Source: HGM04593 sp045631905 (GTDB lineage Bacteria > Bacteroidota > Bacteroidia > Bacteroidales > Bacteroidaceae). From it: a DNA stretch of 64,000 nt. The stretch spans positions 19,634 to 83,633 of the forward strand of contig JAZQVO010000003.1 in the NCBI GenBank assembly GCA_045631905.1, in the 5' to 3' direction. The notes beneath the pieces were generated by a model. That model made no database searches, was not told the DNA's origin, and worked only from the letters and a program-made list of their open reading frames with translations. Below, one piece after another: positions 53,129 through 62,641 of this stretch. The translations under genes and the position numbers were made by a program. Positions within the stretch are counted from its first letter, which is position 1. Every line of letters begins with the position of its first letter.

Positions 53129-55464
53129 TATTTTTTCTTTGTATATCGGCGAGCCTTGGTTGTGGTTTTGCCACCCTCTTGTTGTTTCTTCACAATTTCG
53201 AGACACTCTTCGAGTGTGAGCTCGGCGGGTGTTACGTTTTTGGGCAATTTGTAGTTACTGCCGTCGTATGCTATGTAGGGGCCGAAACGGCCGTTAAGCA
53301 CCTGCAACGGTGTTTCGCCTTCGAAGTTCTTTATCACTCTCTCGGCCTCGGCTTTGCGTTTTTCGAGAATGAGCTCTGTGGCCTCTTCGAGCGATATTGT
53401 AAGTGGGTCGAAGTTCTTGGGCAGGGTTACGTAGGCTGTACCATACTTTATGTAGGGGCCGAAACGGCCTGCTCCTATGGTGACGGTTGTGCCTTCGAAC
53501 TCGCCGAGTGTGCGTGGCAGGCTGAAGAGGCTCAACGCCTCGTCGAGGGTGATTGTTTCGAGTGTCATGCCGGGCTTCATCTGTGCGAAACGGGGCTTCT
53601 CCTCGTCGCTTGCCGAGCCTATCTGTACTATGGGGCCGAAGCGACCAATCTTTACCGATATGGGCTTACCGCTTGCGGGGTCGTTGCCCAGTACTCTTTC
53701 ACCTACTTTGTGTTCGTTCTTTGTTTGTACTATGCTGTTGATTTTGGGCTCAAAATCGGCATAAAAATCTTTTATGAGGTTCACCCAGGGTTTGTTTCCG
53801 TCGGCAATCTCGTCGAAGACCTTCTCCACCGTTGCGGTGAAGTTGTAGTCCATAATCTCGGGGAAGAATTGTAGCAAAAAGTCGTTTACCACAATGCCGA
53901 TGTCGGTAGGCAGGAGCTTGCCTTTTTCGGCTCCGACACTCTCTTTGGCCTCCTTTGTGGTGATTTTTTTGTTTTTGAGTGTTATTACACTGTAATTGCG
54001 TGTTACGCCGGCTTTGTTACCCTTCTCCACATATTCGCGTTGCTGAATGGTGCTGATTGTGGGGGCGTAGGTCGAAGGACGGCCTATGCCAAGTTCCTCC
54101 AGCTTGCGTACAAGGCTTGCCTCGGTATATCGTGGGGGGTGCTGGGTGAAACGCTCGGTTGCCACAATCTCGCATGCGGTGAGCTGTTCGCCCTTGTGTA
54201 CTGCGGGTATCGAGGTTGTGTCGTTACCGCTCTCTTCGTCGGTCGATTCGCGATACACATGCAGGAAACCGTCGAAGATGGTTACCTCTCCTGTTGCCAC
54301 AAAACTCTCTTCGTGTCCGCTTATGGCAATGTTTACTGTGGTTTTTTCAACTATCGCGTCGGCCATCTGTGATGCTATGGTGCGTTTCCAGATGAGCTCG
54401 TAGAGGCGTTTTTCGGGCATTGTGCCCTCTATTGTGGGGTTGCTCATGTATGTGGGGCGAATGGCCTCGTGAGCCTCCTGCGCGCCTTTTGAGCTTGTCG
54501 AGTAGTTACGGCTTTTGAGGTAGTTCTCGCCGTAGGTCTCTGTTATTACATTCTTGCACGAACCTATGCAGAGCGATGAGAGGTTTACCGAGTCGGTACG
54601 CATGTAGGTGATGTAACCTGCCTCGTATAGGCGTTGTGCCACCATCATGGTTTGCGAAACGGTGAAACCGAGCTTGCGTGCAGCCTCCTGTTGCAAGGTC
54701 GATGTTGTGAAGGGGGCGGCGGGGCTCTTTCTCAGGGGTTTTGTATTTACATCGTCTATTACGAATGTGGCATCTTTGCACGATGCAAGGAACGCTTCGG
54801 CCTCCTCTTTTGTCTTGAATCTTTTAGATAGCTCGGTGTTCAGCACCTGTTTTTCACCTTTCTCCGAGGGTAATTCAAAGAGGGCTGTTACACGGAACGA
54901 GGGCTCACTGACGAAATTGTTTATTTCGCGCTCGCGTTCAACTATAAGGCGCACCGTTACCGACTGTACACGGCCTGCCGACAGGGCCGGCTTTACCTTG
55001 CGCCATAGAACGGGCGACAGCTTGAAACCTACTATGCGGTCGAGCACGCGTCGTGCCTGTTGTGCATATACGAGGTTTGTGTCGATGGTTCTGGGGTTTT
55101 CAATAGCGTTTAGAATAGCGTTCTTTGTAATCTCGTGGAACACAATGCGCTTGGTGTTTTCGGGCTTGAGACCGAGAACGGTGAATAGGTGCCAGCTTAT
55201 GGCCTCTCCCTCACGGTCCTCATCGGAAGCCAACCACACGGTGTCGGCTTTCTTTGCCTCGTTTCGCAGTGTGCTTACAAGCTTCTCCTTTTCGGCTGGA
55301 ATCTCATATTCGGGTTCAAACGTTTCGGTGTTTATGCTAAATTCCTTTTTCTTTAAGTCGCATATATGTCCGTAGCTCGACATTACCTTGTAGTCTTTGC
55401 CGAGAAATTTCTCAATTGTCTTGGCTTTTGCCGGTGACTCAACTATAACTAAATTCTTCTGCAT
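53128..55464 (-). CDS. topA: DNA topoisomerase I
   Basis: Relaxes negative supercoils. The 778 residues start MQKNLVIVESPAKAKTIEKF (Toprim Glu), followed by SDEDREGEAISWHL, the DNA-binding core with AGYITYMRTDSVNLS (catalytic Tyr), and a C-terminal region with several topoisomerase C-terminal repeats (RFGPYIKYG, RFGPYIAYDG, IGRFGPIVQIG) in place of zinc fingers. The start at 55464 is used; an in-frame ATG ten codons upstream overlaps the promoter. It heads a five-gene operon. Confidence 0.96.
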   Translation of the reverse strand: MQKNLVIVESPAKAKTIEKFLGKDYKVMSSYGHICDLKKKEFSINTETFEPEYEIPAEKEKLVSTLRNEAKKADTVWLASDEDREGEAISWHLFTVLGLKPENTKRIVFHEITKNAILNAIENPRTIDTNLVYAQQARRVLDRIVGFKLSPVLWRKVKPALSAGRVQSVTVRLIVEREREINNFVSEPSFRVTALFELPSEKGEKQVLNTELSKRFKTKEEAEAFLASCKDATFVIDDVNTKPLRKSPAAPFTTSTLQQEAARKLGFTVSQTMMVAQRLYEAGYITYMRTDSVNLSSLCIGSCKNVITETYGENYLKSRNYSTSSKGAQEAHEAIRPTYMSNPTIEGTMPEKRLYELIWKRTIASQMADAIVEKTTVNIAISGHEESFVATGEVTIFDGFLHVYRESTDEESGNDTTSIPAVHKGEQLTACEIVATERFTQHPPRYTEASLVRKLEELGIGRPSTYAPTISTIQQREYVEKGNKAGVTRNYSVITLKNKKITTKEAKESVGAEKGKLLPTDIGIVVNDFLLQFFPEIMDYNFTATVEKVFDEIADGNKPWVNLIKDFYADFEPKINSIVQTKNEHKVGERVLGNDPASGKPISVKIGRFGPIVQIGSASDEEKPRFAQMKPGMTLETITLDEALSLFSLPRTLGEFEGTTVTIGAGRFGPYIKYGTAYVTLPKNFDPLTISLEEATELILEKRKAEAERVIKNFEGETPLQVLNGRFGPYIAYDGSNYKLPKNVTPAELTLEECLEIVKKQQEGGKTTTKARRYTKKK

Positions 55465-55491
55465 ATTGCTTAGCCTTTCTGAAATTTGTGG

Positions 55492-55499
55492 CAAAAGTA
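55492..55499 (-). promoter_or_regulatory. Promoter -7 box of the topA operon
   Basis: TACTTTTG on the reverse strand, 27 bp before the topA ATG. The same intergenic region holds a 20-bp perfect A/T palindrome at 55568-55587, possibly the terminator of the barrel gene. Confidence 0.5.
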
Positions 55500-55627
55500 T
55501 TAAAGTTTCCCGTAAAATTGCACCAAAAAAAGTAAAAAAATAAAAACGCGGACCGGTGGTGTCTCCTTAAAATAATATATTATTTTATATAGGTGTAATT
55601 TTTTTCTGTCGGGTGTGCAACCTCCTA

Positions 55628-57247
55628 TCAGAAGGCTGCACTAAGGCCCAACAGTATGTTTATGCCCTGTTCGTTGTATCCTGCATATTTGAAATAATTG
55701 CGGTTGAGCAGGTTGTTACCCTCGATGTATGCACCGAAACGCTCCATGAACTTGTAGCTTGTGCGCAGGTTCAGCTCGTTTTTGTTGAGCGAGGGTGTGT
55801 CGTGCTTGTATGTGGCAAAGTTGTATGCAAGTGTGACATAGAAATCTTCGAGGAAACGTGCTTCGGCATTAAGGCTGAACTCAAATTCGGGTTTCATCAT
55901 GAGCAGGGCATCTTCGTCGCACCTACGGTAGTTATATCGCACCATGCCCGATGTTTTGAGCCACCCCTCGTAGTCGTAACCCACACGTGTACCTGCATAT
56001 ATATTTGTGGTGTTCTCCTGCTCGGTGAAGCTTGCGACCAGTTTGTCGCTGTGTGTGGGTGTTTGAGGTATCTCCAAGGGGAGGTATCCGGCGAGGAAGG
56101 CATCTTTTGTGTATGCTCCTCCGGCGAAGATATCTATCGAGAGGTTGTTGTTGGTGATGCGTGTGCCTATTGTAACATCGGCTATTGTGTATTCGGGTTT
56201 GTCTGTTGTGAAGAGAATGTTGTAGGGGTTCTGTTGCATGAGAACATCAAAGGTGCCGGCTCTGCGGTTGCCTTTTACCGTACCATACAGGGCTACGGAG
56301 TTGCTTATGGTGGCCTCGATGCCCAAGTCGGGGGCTATCGCAAAGAGGGGGCCGTTGGCTGTGAGCAGGTTCACGTTGGCTCCTATGTGTATTCTTATGT
56401 TGTCGGTCAGAATATCGGTATAAGGGTTAAAATCGGCCGACAGGAAGTTCTTCATGATGCTGTAATTATCGTATATGTAGTTGTTGAGGTTCACGCCAAG
56501 GTTTATGTTGTTGAAACCCTCTTCGCCAAACTCATATTTTACCTTACCGCCTGCATATATTCTGTTTTCGGCACAGCTCCCTTCCTCTATCTGACGGCTG
56601 TAATGGTTGCGGGCAAAGCCTGCCTTAAACTCATAGGCAAGGGGGCCGGCAAGGCTCGAAACGCCATATGTGCCCACGTCGAATCTCTTGTTGTTCTGCT
56701 TGTCGGTGGGGATATTGGTGTTGTAGTTGAATACGTCGTTCTCAAAGGTGGCTGTGGCTCCAAGCAACAGGTTGTCGAAGCGGTGTGAGTAGTCGGTGCT
56801 CACCCAAGAAGAGTACATGCGTGAGTCCCACTTGCCTGTCACGCTTTTTAGCTCGCGGTTGTAGCCTTTTATTGATGCCACCGCTTTTATTTTGTCTCTC
56901 TTTGTTATGTCGTACATGTACGATGCAAGAGCATCGGCATTGTTGCCTGTGCCGTAGCCTAAGCGCACATATCCGGGGTAGCTCTGTTTCTGCCCGGGCA
57001 ACAGCTCTTTCACATCTCGCTCGCTTGTAAACCCTTTGAAGGGGTTCGACTTGTGCGAAAATTCAAGCTCCAGGGGTGTTTGTCGGTTGTTCTCTTCGGT
57101 CGAGGGGGTAAAGCCTCTCTTCACCGCCTTGGTAACAACGGGGGTATATTCGTTTTCAACATGTATGACTGCGTTCAGCGAGTCTTTCTGTGCATATATT
57201 GTGCCACATAACGCAAGCACAATGGCTGTAATGATGTTTCTTTTCAT
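55628..57247 (-). CDS. TonB-receptor-like outer-membrane beta-barrel without plug
   Basis: A 539-residue exported barrel (signal MKRNIITAIVLALCGTIYA-Q). The start of the mature chain (VIHVENEYTPVVTKAVKRG) is a Bacteroidetes pattern seen in barrels paired with TPR proteins. Many alternating strands follow, with a receptor-like end (RTSYKFMERFGAYIEGNNLLNRNYFKYAGY, ending LLGLSAAF). No plug domain is visible before the barrel, so it is unlikely to be a normal TonB importer. It follows the large TPR gene by 17 bp and probably works with it. Confidence 0.75.
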   Translation of the reverse strand: MKRNIITAIVLALCGTIYAQKDSLNAVIHVENEYTPVVTKAVKRGFTPSTEENNRQTPLELEFSHKSNPFKGFTSERDVKELLPGQKQSYPGYVRLGYGTGNNADALASYMYDITKRDKIKAVASIKGYNRELKSVTGKWDSRMYSSWVSTDYSHRFDNLLLGATATFENDVFNYNTNIPTDKQNNKRFDVGTYGVSSLAGPLAYEFKAGFARNHYSRQIEEGSCAENRIYAGGKVKYEFGEEGFNNINLGVNLNNYIYDNYSIMKNFLSADFNPYTDILTDNIRIHIGANVNLLTANGPLFAIAPDLGIEATISNSVALYGTVKGNRRAGTFDVLMQQNPYNILFTTDKPEYTIADVTIGTRITNNNLSIDIFAGGAYTKDAFLAGYLPLEIPQTPTHSDKLVASFTEQENTTNIYAGTRVGYDYEGWLKTSGMVRYNYRRCDEDALLMMKPEFEFSLNAEARFLEDFYVTLAYNFATYKHDTPSLNKNELNLRTSYKFMERFGAYIEGNNLLNRNYFKYAGYNEQGINILLGLSAAF

Positions 57248-57264
57248 ATGTTTATATAGTTTTT

Positions 57265-60255
57265 TTATTCGTTTGCCGATAGTTTTTCAAGTCTCTCTTC
57301 GATGAGGCTCTCTATGTCATCTTCGCCCTCGTAATTGCTCTGCAACGACAGGAGGTATTGTTTTGCCTCCATGGTGCGTCCTTGGGTGGTGTAGAGGTCG
57401 GACAGGAGCACGAAACTGCGTGCGAGCCAGTAGGAGTGTGGTGTGCTCTTCTCTATGTAGTCGAAAATCTCCTTTTCGCAATCGTCGTATCTCTTTTGCC
57501 CGAAGATGTATTCGGCAAGCAGGTATTTGCCTTCGGCACCATAGATGTCGCGTGTGTCGTTGGCAAGCTCTTTGAGGCTCTCCTCGGCGGTGTTGTCGTT
57601 GTTGGCGAGTTGTGCTTTTGCAAGGTATGATAAAGCCTCGCGTCTCTCTTCGGGTGCCTGCTCTGTGGCGAGTGCCTCTTTGGCAGCGGATATTACGGCG
57701 CTGTTGTCGCCCATGTTGTGGGCACAGCGCAAAATATACATTTTGCACCCGTTTACTCGCTCGCTGTTGCTACTCTTTGCCATAAGTCTTTTGTAGAGCT
57801 CCATGGCCTTGCCCCACTCTTCGTCGCCATAGCAGATGTCGGCAGAGTAGGCGAGGGCCTCCTCGCTGTACTTGCTGTCGGCAAGCTCGGTTACATGTGT
57901 AAAGTGTGTGTAGGCCTCTGTGCCGTTGCCCATGTTGTAGTTTATTACGCCAAGGTGGTAGTGGCTGTCGAGGGTGAACGCTCCTTGTGGGAATTTTTGC
58001 AGGTAGCTTTCGAACTTCTCTTTTGCCTCTTTGGTGGCTCCGCGACCATAAATTTTTTCGGCGGCGATGAAGGAGAGTGTGTCAATCTCGTTGCTCTCGA
58101 CAGGCTTCAACCCTTTGGCTTTTGAGGCAAATTCGGCAAAGGTCTCGATGTCGCCCTGCTCTATGTAGAGGGCTTTGAGGTCCTGCCCGGCTATTTGTGC
58201 CTCTTCGCTGTTGGGGTAGCGTGTGATTATTTGTTTGTATGTTTCGATGGCTTTTTTGTAGTCGCCTATGTTGTTGTAGAGCATCGCTTTTTCGGCTGTT
58301 GCACGGCGGGCAATATCGCTCTGCGGGTAGAGTTTCTCTATCTGCTCGAAGGCTTCGATGGCTTTGTCGGCTTTTTCCATCTCGATGTAGGCACGTCCCA
58401 TCTCGTAGTAGCCCTGTTGTGCGTAACTGCTTTCGGGGAATCTCTTTACAAGTTGTTTAAGTGTTGCCACCTTTGCCGTGTAGTCTTTTCTCAAGCCTTG
58501 TGCAATACCGCTGCGGTAGAGGGCGTAGTCGCCGTGTCCGCCGTCGATGCCCGATGCTTTGTTGTAGAGCTCATCAGCTTTTTTGTAGTCGCGCTTGTAG
58601 AAGTAGCAGTCGGCGATGCGGTTGTAGGCATCGGCGCAGAGCTCTCTCTCCTCTTTGCCTGCTATCTCTATGAAACGTGTGAACTCTCTCTCGGCGCTGT
58701 TGAGGTTGCCTCGTTGAAAGTAGGTGTATGCTAGGCCGTATGTGGCTTTTGCCATGTTGTTGTCGCCAAGCGAGAGCACTTTTTTGTAGTTGGCCTCGGC
58801 GGTGGCATAATCCTCTTTGTTGTAGTAGGCCTCTCCGCGCCAGTATAGTGCGTCGCTGTGTGTGGTGCTGTTGTATTTTGCAAGTTCTATGGAGCGCGAG
58901 AAGTTGGTGATGGCTTTGTTCATGTCGCCGTTTATAAACTCCTGAACGCCCAAACGGTACAGCACCTTTTGCTTTGCTTCGTATATTGCGGGTGAGGGTT
59001 TTTCTATTTTGTCTATCGATTGCAGGGCAACGTCGTAGTTGCGTGTGTTCATGTAGACCTCTACGAGGTAGCTGTTTACGTTGTCGCAATATTCCGATGC
59101 GGGGTATTCGTTGAGGAAACGCTCAAATACCTTTACGCTCTCGGCAAAGGGTGAGTAGCGTGTGCGGTGGAGGCAAAGTGCATAGTTGTACATCGCCTCT
59201 TCGCGCAGTTTGTCGTCGTGTGTCATGTTCGATGCCTGTTCGAAGGCGAGGCGGGCGGCGGTTTCGTTCTCCTCCTCGAGCCCTATTATTCCCAAGTGTA
59301 GCAGAGAGTTTTGTGCAACAACGTCGTCGCGTTTGCAACACTCCTCGAGGAGGGGCTTTGCCTCATTGCGTTTACCGCTCTCGAAGAGCGACAGGGCAAG
59401 CTGGTACACCGCTATGCGCTGACGTTTTTCGGCCGGTGTAGCCTCCATGTAGCTCTGCAAGGGGGCAACGGCCTCGTCGTAACGGCCTTGACCGAAGAGC
59501 GACGCGCCCAGCATCTGTTGCATGGCTTTGCCTTGTGGCTTGTTCTTGTGGTCGGCGATGTATGCGGTGGCAATTTGCTCGGCTTGTTCATATTTTCCCT
59601 GCTTCACATATATGCCTGCAAGGTAGTAGGGAACGTCGAGGTGGTATTTGTCGCTTAGCTCAACCTCTTTAAAGCCTTTGTATGCCTGCTCGGTTTCGTC
59701 GTTGTGGTATTGTATGACTGCAAGGTGGAAACGTGCGTCTTCGGCATACTGCTTGCCTGTGAGGGCGAGGTTTGTGAGCATGTTGCGTGCCATCTCGCTC
59801 TCTCCGCACTCCTGCATGGTTAGTGCATAGTGTAGCTCGGCGCGTTCGCGCTCCTTTGTGTCCATGCGTGAGAGGTCGGCTTTTTTGAACCACTCGTTGG
59901 CTTGTGCGAATTTGTGGTCGTAGTAGTACGACTCGCCTATGAGGGCGTTCACTATGTCGCGGTCGCTTGCCTCGGGGTAGTCGGCAAGGTATTGCAGGAG
60001 CAGGGCTCTGCCTTCGAGGTGGTTACCGCCAAAGGTGGCCTTTGCGCGTAGCAACTCGGCCTCTCTTTGTGCACTCATGCCGAGTGTTTTTGTCTCTATC
60101 TTGTCGAGTATGGTGAGTGCTGTGGTATACTCTCCGTCGGTGTAGAGGCGGTGGGCCTCCTTCATGAGGCTTTTCTCGTCGTTGGTTATTAAATTCTGTG
60201 CTTGCAGAGCTGTTGTTGCTCCGGCCAAAAGCAAAATAAGAAAGTTCCTTCTCAT
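57265..60255 (-). CDS. Large periplasmic TPR protein
   Basis: A 996-residue exported protein (signal MRRNFLILLLAGATTALQA-Q) made almost entirely of tetratricopeptide repeats, more than 20 by eye, for example YWRGEAYYNKEDYATAEANY, YEMGRAYIEMEKADKAIEAF and YHLGVINYNMGNGTEAYTHF. Such proteins scaffold complexes at the envelope. The start overlaps the Nudix stop by 4 bp (ATGA), and the barrel gene follows, so the three are one operon. Specific function unknown; a partner role for the barrel is inferred. Confidence 0.82.
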   Translation of the reverse strand: MRRNFLILLLAGATTALQAQNLITNDEKSLMKEAHRLYTDGEYTTALTILDKIETKTLGMSAQREAELLRAKATFGGNHLEGRALLLQYLADYPEASDRDIVNALIGESYYYDHKFAQANEWFKKADLSRMDTKERERAELHYALTMQECGESEMARNMLTNLALTGKQYAEDARFHLAVIQYHNDETEQAYKGFKEVELSDKYHLDVPYYLAGIYVKQGKYEQAEQIATAYIADHKNKPQGKAMQQMLGASLFGQGRYDEAVAPLQSYMEATPAEKRQRIAVYQLALSLFESGKRNEAKPLLEECCKRDDVVAQNSLLHLGIIGLEEENETAARLAFEQASNMTHDDKLREEAMYNYALCLHRTRYSPFAESVKVFERFLNEYPASEYCDNVNSYLVEVYMNTRNYDVALQSIDKIEKPSPAIYEAKQKVLYRLGVQEFINGDMNKAITNFSRSIELAKYNSTTHSDALYWRGEAYYNKEDYATAEANYKKVLSLGDNNMAKATYGLAYTYFQRGNLNSAEREFTRFIEIAGKEERELCADAYNRIADCYFYKRDYKKADELYNKASGIDGGHGDYALYRSGIAQGLRKDYTAKVATLKQLVKRFPESSYAQQGYYEMGRAYIEMEKADKAIEAFEQIEKLYPQSDIARRATAEKAMLYNNIGDYKKAIETYKQIITRYPNSEEAQIAGQDLKALYIEQGDIETFAEFASKAKGLKPVESNEIDTLSFIAAEKIYGRGATKEAKEKFESYLQKFPQGAFTLDSHYHLGVINYNMGNGTEAYTHFTHVTELADSKYSEEALAYSADICYGDEEWGKAMELYKRLMAKSSNSERVNGCKMYILRCAHNMGDNSAVISAAKEALATEQAPEERREALSYLAKAQLANNDNTAEESLKELANDTRDIYGAEGKYLLAEYIFGQKRYDDCEKEIFDYIEKSTPHSYWLARSFVLLSDLYTTQGRTMEAKQYLLSLQSNYEGEDDIESLIEERLEKLSANE

Positions 60256-60779
60256 CTCTTTTTATATATTGTTTTAAAAAGTTTTATACCTTTTTGTATC
60301 GATTGTAACCCAAATTTTTCGGGTTCAAGTTCCTCTATCGCAATCCATTGCAGGTTTTCCACGTCGTCGTCGGCTTTTGTGGCTCCCTCTTTTACCTCGC
60401 AAGCGAAGAAGAGGTCGAGCGTGTGCTCCTCGAACCCCGAATAGATATATCGGTTGGGTAGCGAGAAGAGATAGTGTGTGGCTGTTACTTCGAGCCCGGT
60501 CTCCTCGGCAACCTCGCGTGCGACACCCTCTTCGGCAGTCTCCATGCTGTCGGCAAAGCCTCCGGGCAGGTCGAGGGTGCCTTTTGCCGGCTCTTTGGCG
60601 CGTGTGGCCACAAGTAGTTCTCCCTTCTCGTTGGTGATGAGGGCTACCGTTGCGGCTTGTGCATTAAAATAGAACACAAAACCACAGTCGGCACATTTTT
60701 TCGACTTGAAATTGTTAATCTCGAAACGGTTGCTGCCACACTTGGGGCAAAATTTAAAAAGGTCGAGCGGGTGTTGCAT
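60252..60779 (-). CDS. Nudix hydrolase with N-terminal zinc ribbon (NudC-like)
   Basis: A 175-residue hydrolase of nucleoside diphosphate-linked substrates. An N-terminal zinc ribbon (CPKCG...CADCG, about 11-33) is followed by the Nudix box GGFADSMETAEEGVAREVAEETGL in the pattern Gx5Ex7REVxEExG. The ribbon recalls NADH pyrophosphatase NudC, but the protein is shorter and lacks its N-terminal half, so substrate is uncertain. Confidence 0.85.
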   Translation of the reverse strand: MQHPLDLFKFCPKCGSNRFEINNFKSKKCADCGFVFYFNAQAATVALITNEKGELLVATRAKEPAKGTLDLPGGFADSMETAEEGVAREVAEETGLEVTATHYLFSLPNRYIYSGFEEHTLDLFFACEVKEGATKADDDVENLQWIAIEELEPEKFGLQSIQKGIKLFKTIYKKR

Positions 60780-60803
60780 TTTTTATGCGTGTGATAATTT
60801 TTG

Positions 60804-60811
60804 CGAAGATA
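60804..60811 (-). promoter_or_regulatory. Promoter -7 box of the Nudix-TPR-barrel operon
   Basis: TATCTTCG on the reverse strand, 25 bp before the Nudix ATG. Confidence 0.5.
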
Positions 60812-60960
60812 CGGCTTTTTTGGCAGTGAATCTCCTTTTTTGCATGTTTGTTTAGATAATTTAATTAAATATTTGTGTAAAAGTATCTTTTTACCACGAT
60901 TGTGGAAGATGTCTTTTATTTTTTTATCCTTTGAGATAGCCGAAAAACGAATAAAAGTAG

Positions 60961-60968
60961 TAACTTTG
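60961..60968 (+). promoter_or_regulatory. Promoter -7 box of gpmI
   Basis: TAACTTTG, 87 bp before the gpmI ATG; the nearest TTTG (60930-60933) is 27 bp upstream. It implies an unusually long leader of about 80 nt. Confidence 0.5.
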
Positions 60969-60978
60969 CAACGATTAT

Positions 60979-60996
60979 GCTTGTTTGGGAACAAGC
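60979..60996 (+). other. Stem-loop at the 5' end of the gpmI leader
   Basis: GCTTGTT (60979-60985), loop TGGG, AACAAGC (60990-60996). It would be within a few bases of the transcript 5' end. A small ORF (ATG 60977 to TAA 61036, 19 codons, MLVWEQARLGMVETLTLKN) overlaps it; whether translated is unknown. Confidence 0.5.
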
Positions 60997-61054
60997 CCGG
61001 CTCGGCATGGTCGAAACATTAACATTGAAGAATTAAAATTTAAACGATATAATT

Positions 61055-62554
61055 ATGGCAAACAAAGCATTATTGGTAATCCTCGATGGTTGGGGAGTTG
61101 GTAACCATGGTAAAGGTGATGTGATATTCAACACTCCTACTCCTTATTGGGATCATTTGGTATCGGTTTATCCTAACTCGAAATTGCAGGCAAGCGGCGA
61201 GAACGTAGGTCTTCCCGCAGGTCAGATGGGTAACAGCGAGGTGGGTCACCTTAACATCGGTGGCGGTCGCGTAGTGTATCAGGACTTGTTGAAGATTAAC
61301 CGCGCAATAGCCGACGGCTCTATCGCACAGAACCCCGAACTTGTTTCGGCTGTGGAGTATGCAAAGAAGAACGGCAAGAAACTTCACTTCATGGGACTTA
61401 CCTCTAATGGTGGTGTACACAGCTCTTTGGAGCATTTGGAGGCTATGTACAAATTTGCAACAGAGCAGGGCGTTGTGAATGCTTTTGTTCACTGCTTCAT
61501 GGACGGTCGCGACACCGACCCCAAGAGCGGTGCAGGCTTCATTGCCGACCTCACAGCAAAGAATCTTAAACTTGCCACAATAGTAGGCCGTTACTACGCG
61601 ATGGACCGCGACAAGCGTTGGGAGCGCGTAAAAATTGCTTACGATCTCATTGTAAACGGCGAGGGTAAGGCTGCCGACGACATGGTAAAAGCCGTAGAGG
61701 AGTCTTATGCCGAGGGCGTTACCGACGAGTTTATCAAGCCCATAGTAAACAACGCATACGACGCTCGCATAGCCGAGGGCGACGCAGTAATCTTCTTCAA
61801 CTACCGCAACGACCGTGCAAAAGAGCTCACTGTGGTTCTTACACAAGAGGATATGCCTGCCGAGGGCATGCACACTATCCCCGGTTTGCAGTACTACTGC
61901 ATGACACCCTACGATGCAAAATTCACAGGTGTACACATTTTGTTCGACAAAGAGAACGTAGACAACACACTTGGCGAGTTTATTGCAAAACAGGGCATGA
62001 AACAGTTGCACATTGCCGAGACCGAGAAATATGCACACGTTACATTCTTCTTCAACGGTGGTCGCGAGGCTCCCTATGAGGGCGAGGAGCGCATACTTGT
62101 TCCCTCTCCCAAAGTTGCAACATACGACCTGCAACCCGAGATGAGCGCGTTCGAGGTAAAAGACAAACTTGTTGCCGAGATTAAGTCGGAGAAATTCGAG
62201 TTTATCGTTGTGAACTTTGCCAACGGTGACATGGTGGGCCACACCGGTGTATACAGCGCGATAGAGAAAGCTGTTCTTGCTGTAGATGCCTGCTTGAAAG
62301 ATGTTATCGAGGCTGCCCGCGACCATGGTTACGAGTCGATTATCATCGCCGACCACGGTAACGCCGACAACGCTGTGAATGCCGACGGTTCGCCCAACAC
62401 AGCTCACTCGCTCAACCCCGTACCCTGTGTATACGTTACAAACAAAGAGAACGCAACAATAAAAGACGGTATCCTTGCCGACGTAGCTCCCACAATCCTC
62501 AAGATTATGGGCTTGGAGGCACCTGCCGAGATGAGTGGCGAGTCGCTCATTTAA
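61055..62554 (+). CDS. gpmI: 2,3-bisphosphoglycerate-independent phosphoglycerate mutase
   Basis: Interconverts 3- and 2-phosphoglycerate in glycolysis using two manganese ions. The 499 residues match the family: LVILDGWGVG (metal Asp), MGNSEVGHLNIGGGRVVYQD with the phosphorylated Ser near residue 60, HCFMDGRDTDPKSG, YYAMDRDKRWERV, and HGNADNAVNADGS near the C-terminus. It is monocistronic, with a strong terminator. Confidence 0.97.
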   Translation: MANKALLVILDGWGVGNHGKGDVIFNTPTPYWDHLVSVYPNSKLQASGENVGLPAGQMGNSEVGHLNIGGGRVVYQDLLKINRAIADGSIAQNPELVSAVEYAKKNGKKLHFMGLTSNGGVHSSLEHLEAMYKFATEQGVVNAFVHCFMDGRDTDPKSGAGFIADLTAKNLKLATIVGRYYAMDRDKRWERVKIAYDLIVNGEGKAADDMVKAVEESYAEGVTDEFIKPIVNNAYDARIAEGDAVIFFNYRNDRAKELTVVLTQEDMPAEGMHTIPGLQYYCMTPYDAKFTGVHILFDKENVDNTLGEFIAKQGMKQLHIAETEKYAHVTFFFNGGREAPYEGEERILVPSPKVATYDLQPEMSAFEVKDKLVAEIKSEKFEFIVVNFANGDMVGHTGVYSAIEKAVLAVDACLKDVIEAARDHGYESIIIADHGNADNAVNADGSPNTAHSLNPVPCVYVTNKENATIKDGILADVAPTILKIMGLEAPAEMSGESLI

Positions 62555-62569
62555 TACAAACAATAATAG

Positions 62570-62607
62570 TGTGGCTGTGCGGTTACGTACAGCCACATTT
62601 TGTTTTA
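62570..62607 (+). terminator. Terminator of gpmI
   Basis: TGTGGCTGT (62570-62578) pairs with ACAGCCACA (62589-62597), followed by TTTTGTTTT. Confidence 0.85.
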
Positions 62608-62641
62608 ATAAAACTTGTAATTAAAAGAAAAACAGACGATT

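Noticed and set aside
55568..55587. Twenty-base perfect A/T palindrome upstream of topA
   Set aside because: Pure A/T palindromes are expected by chance in A/T-rich intergenic DNA; most simply a weak terminator for the barrel gene.
61070..62596. 508-codon open frame antisense to gpmI
   Set aside because: Very long, but it mirrors gpmI codon bias; the Val/Cys/His-rich translation has no recognisable domain.
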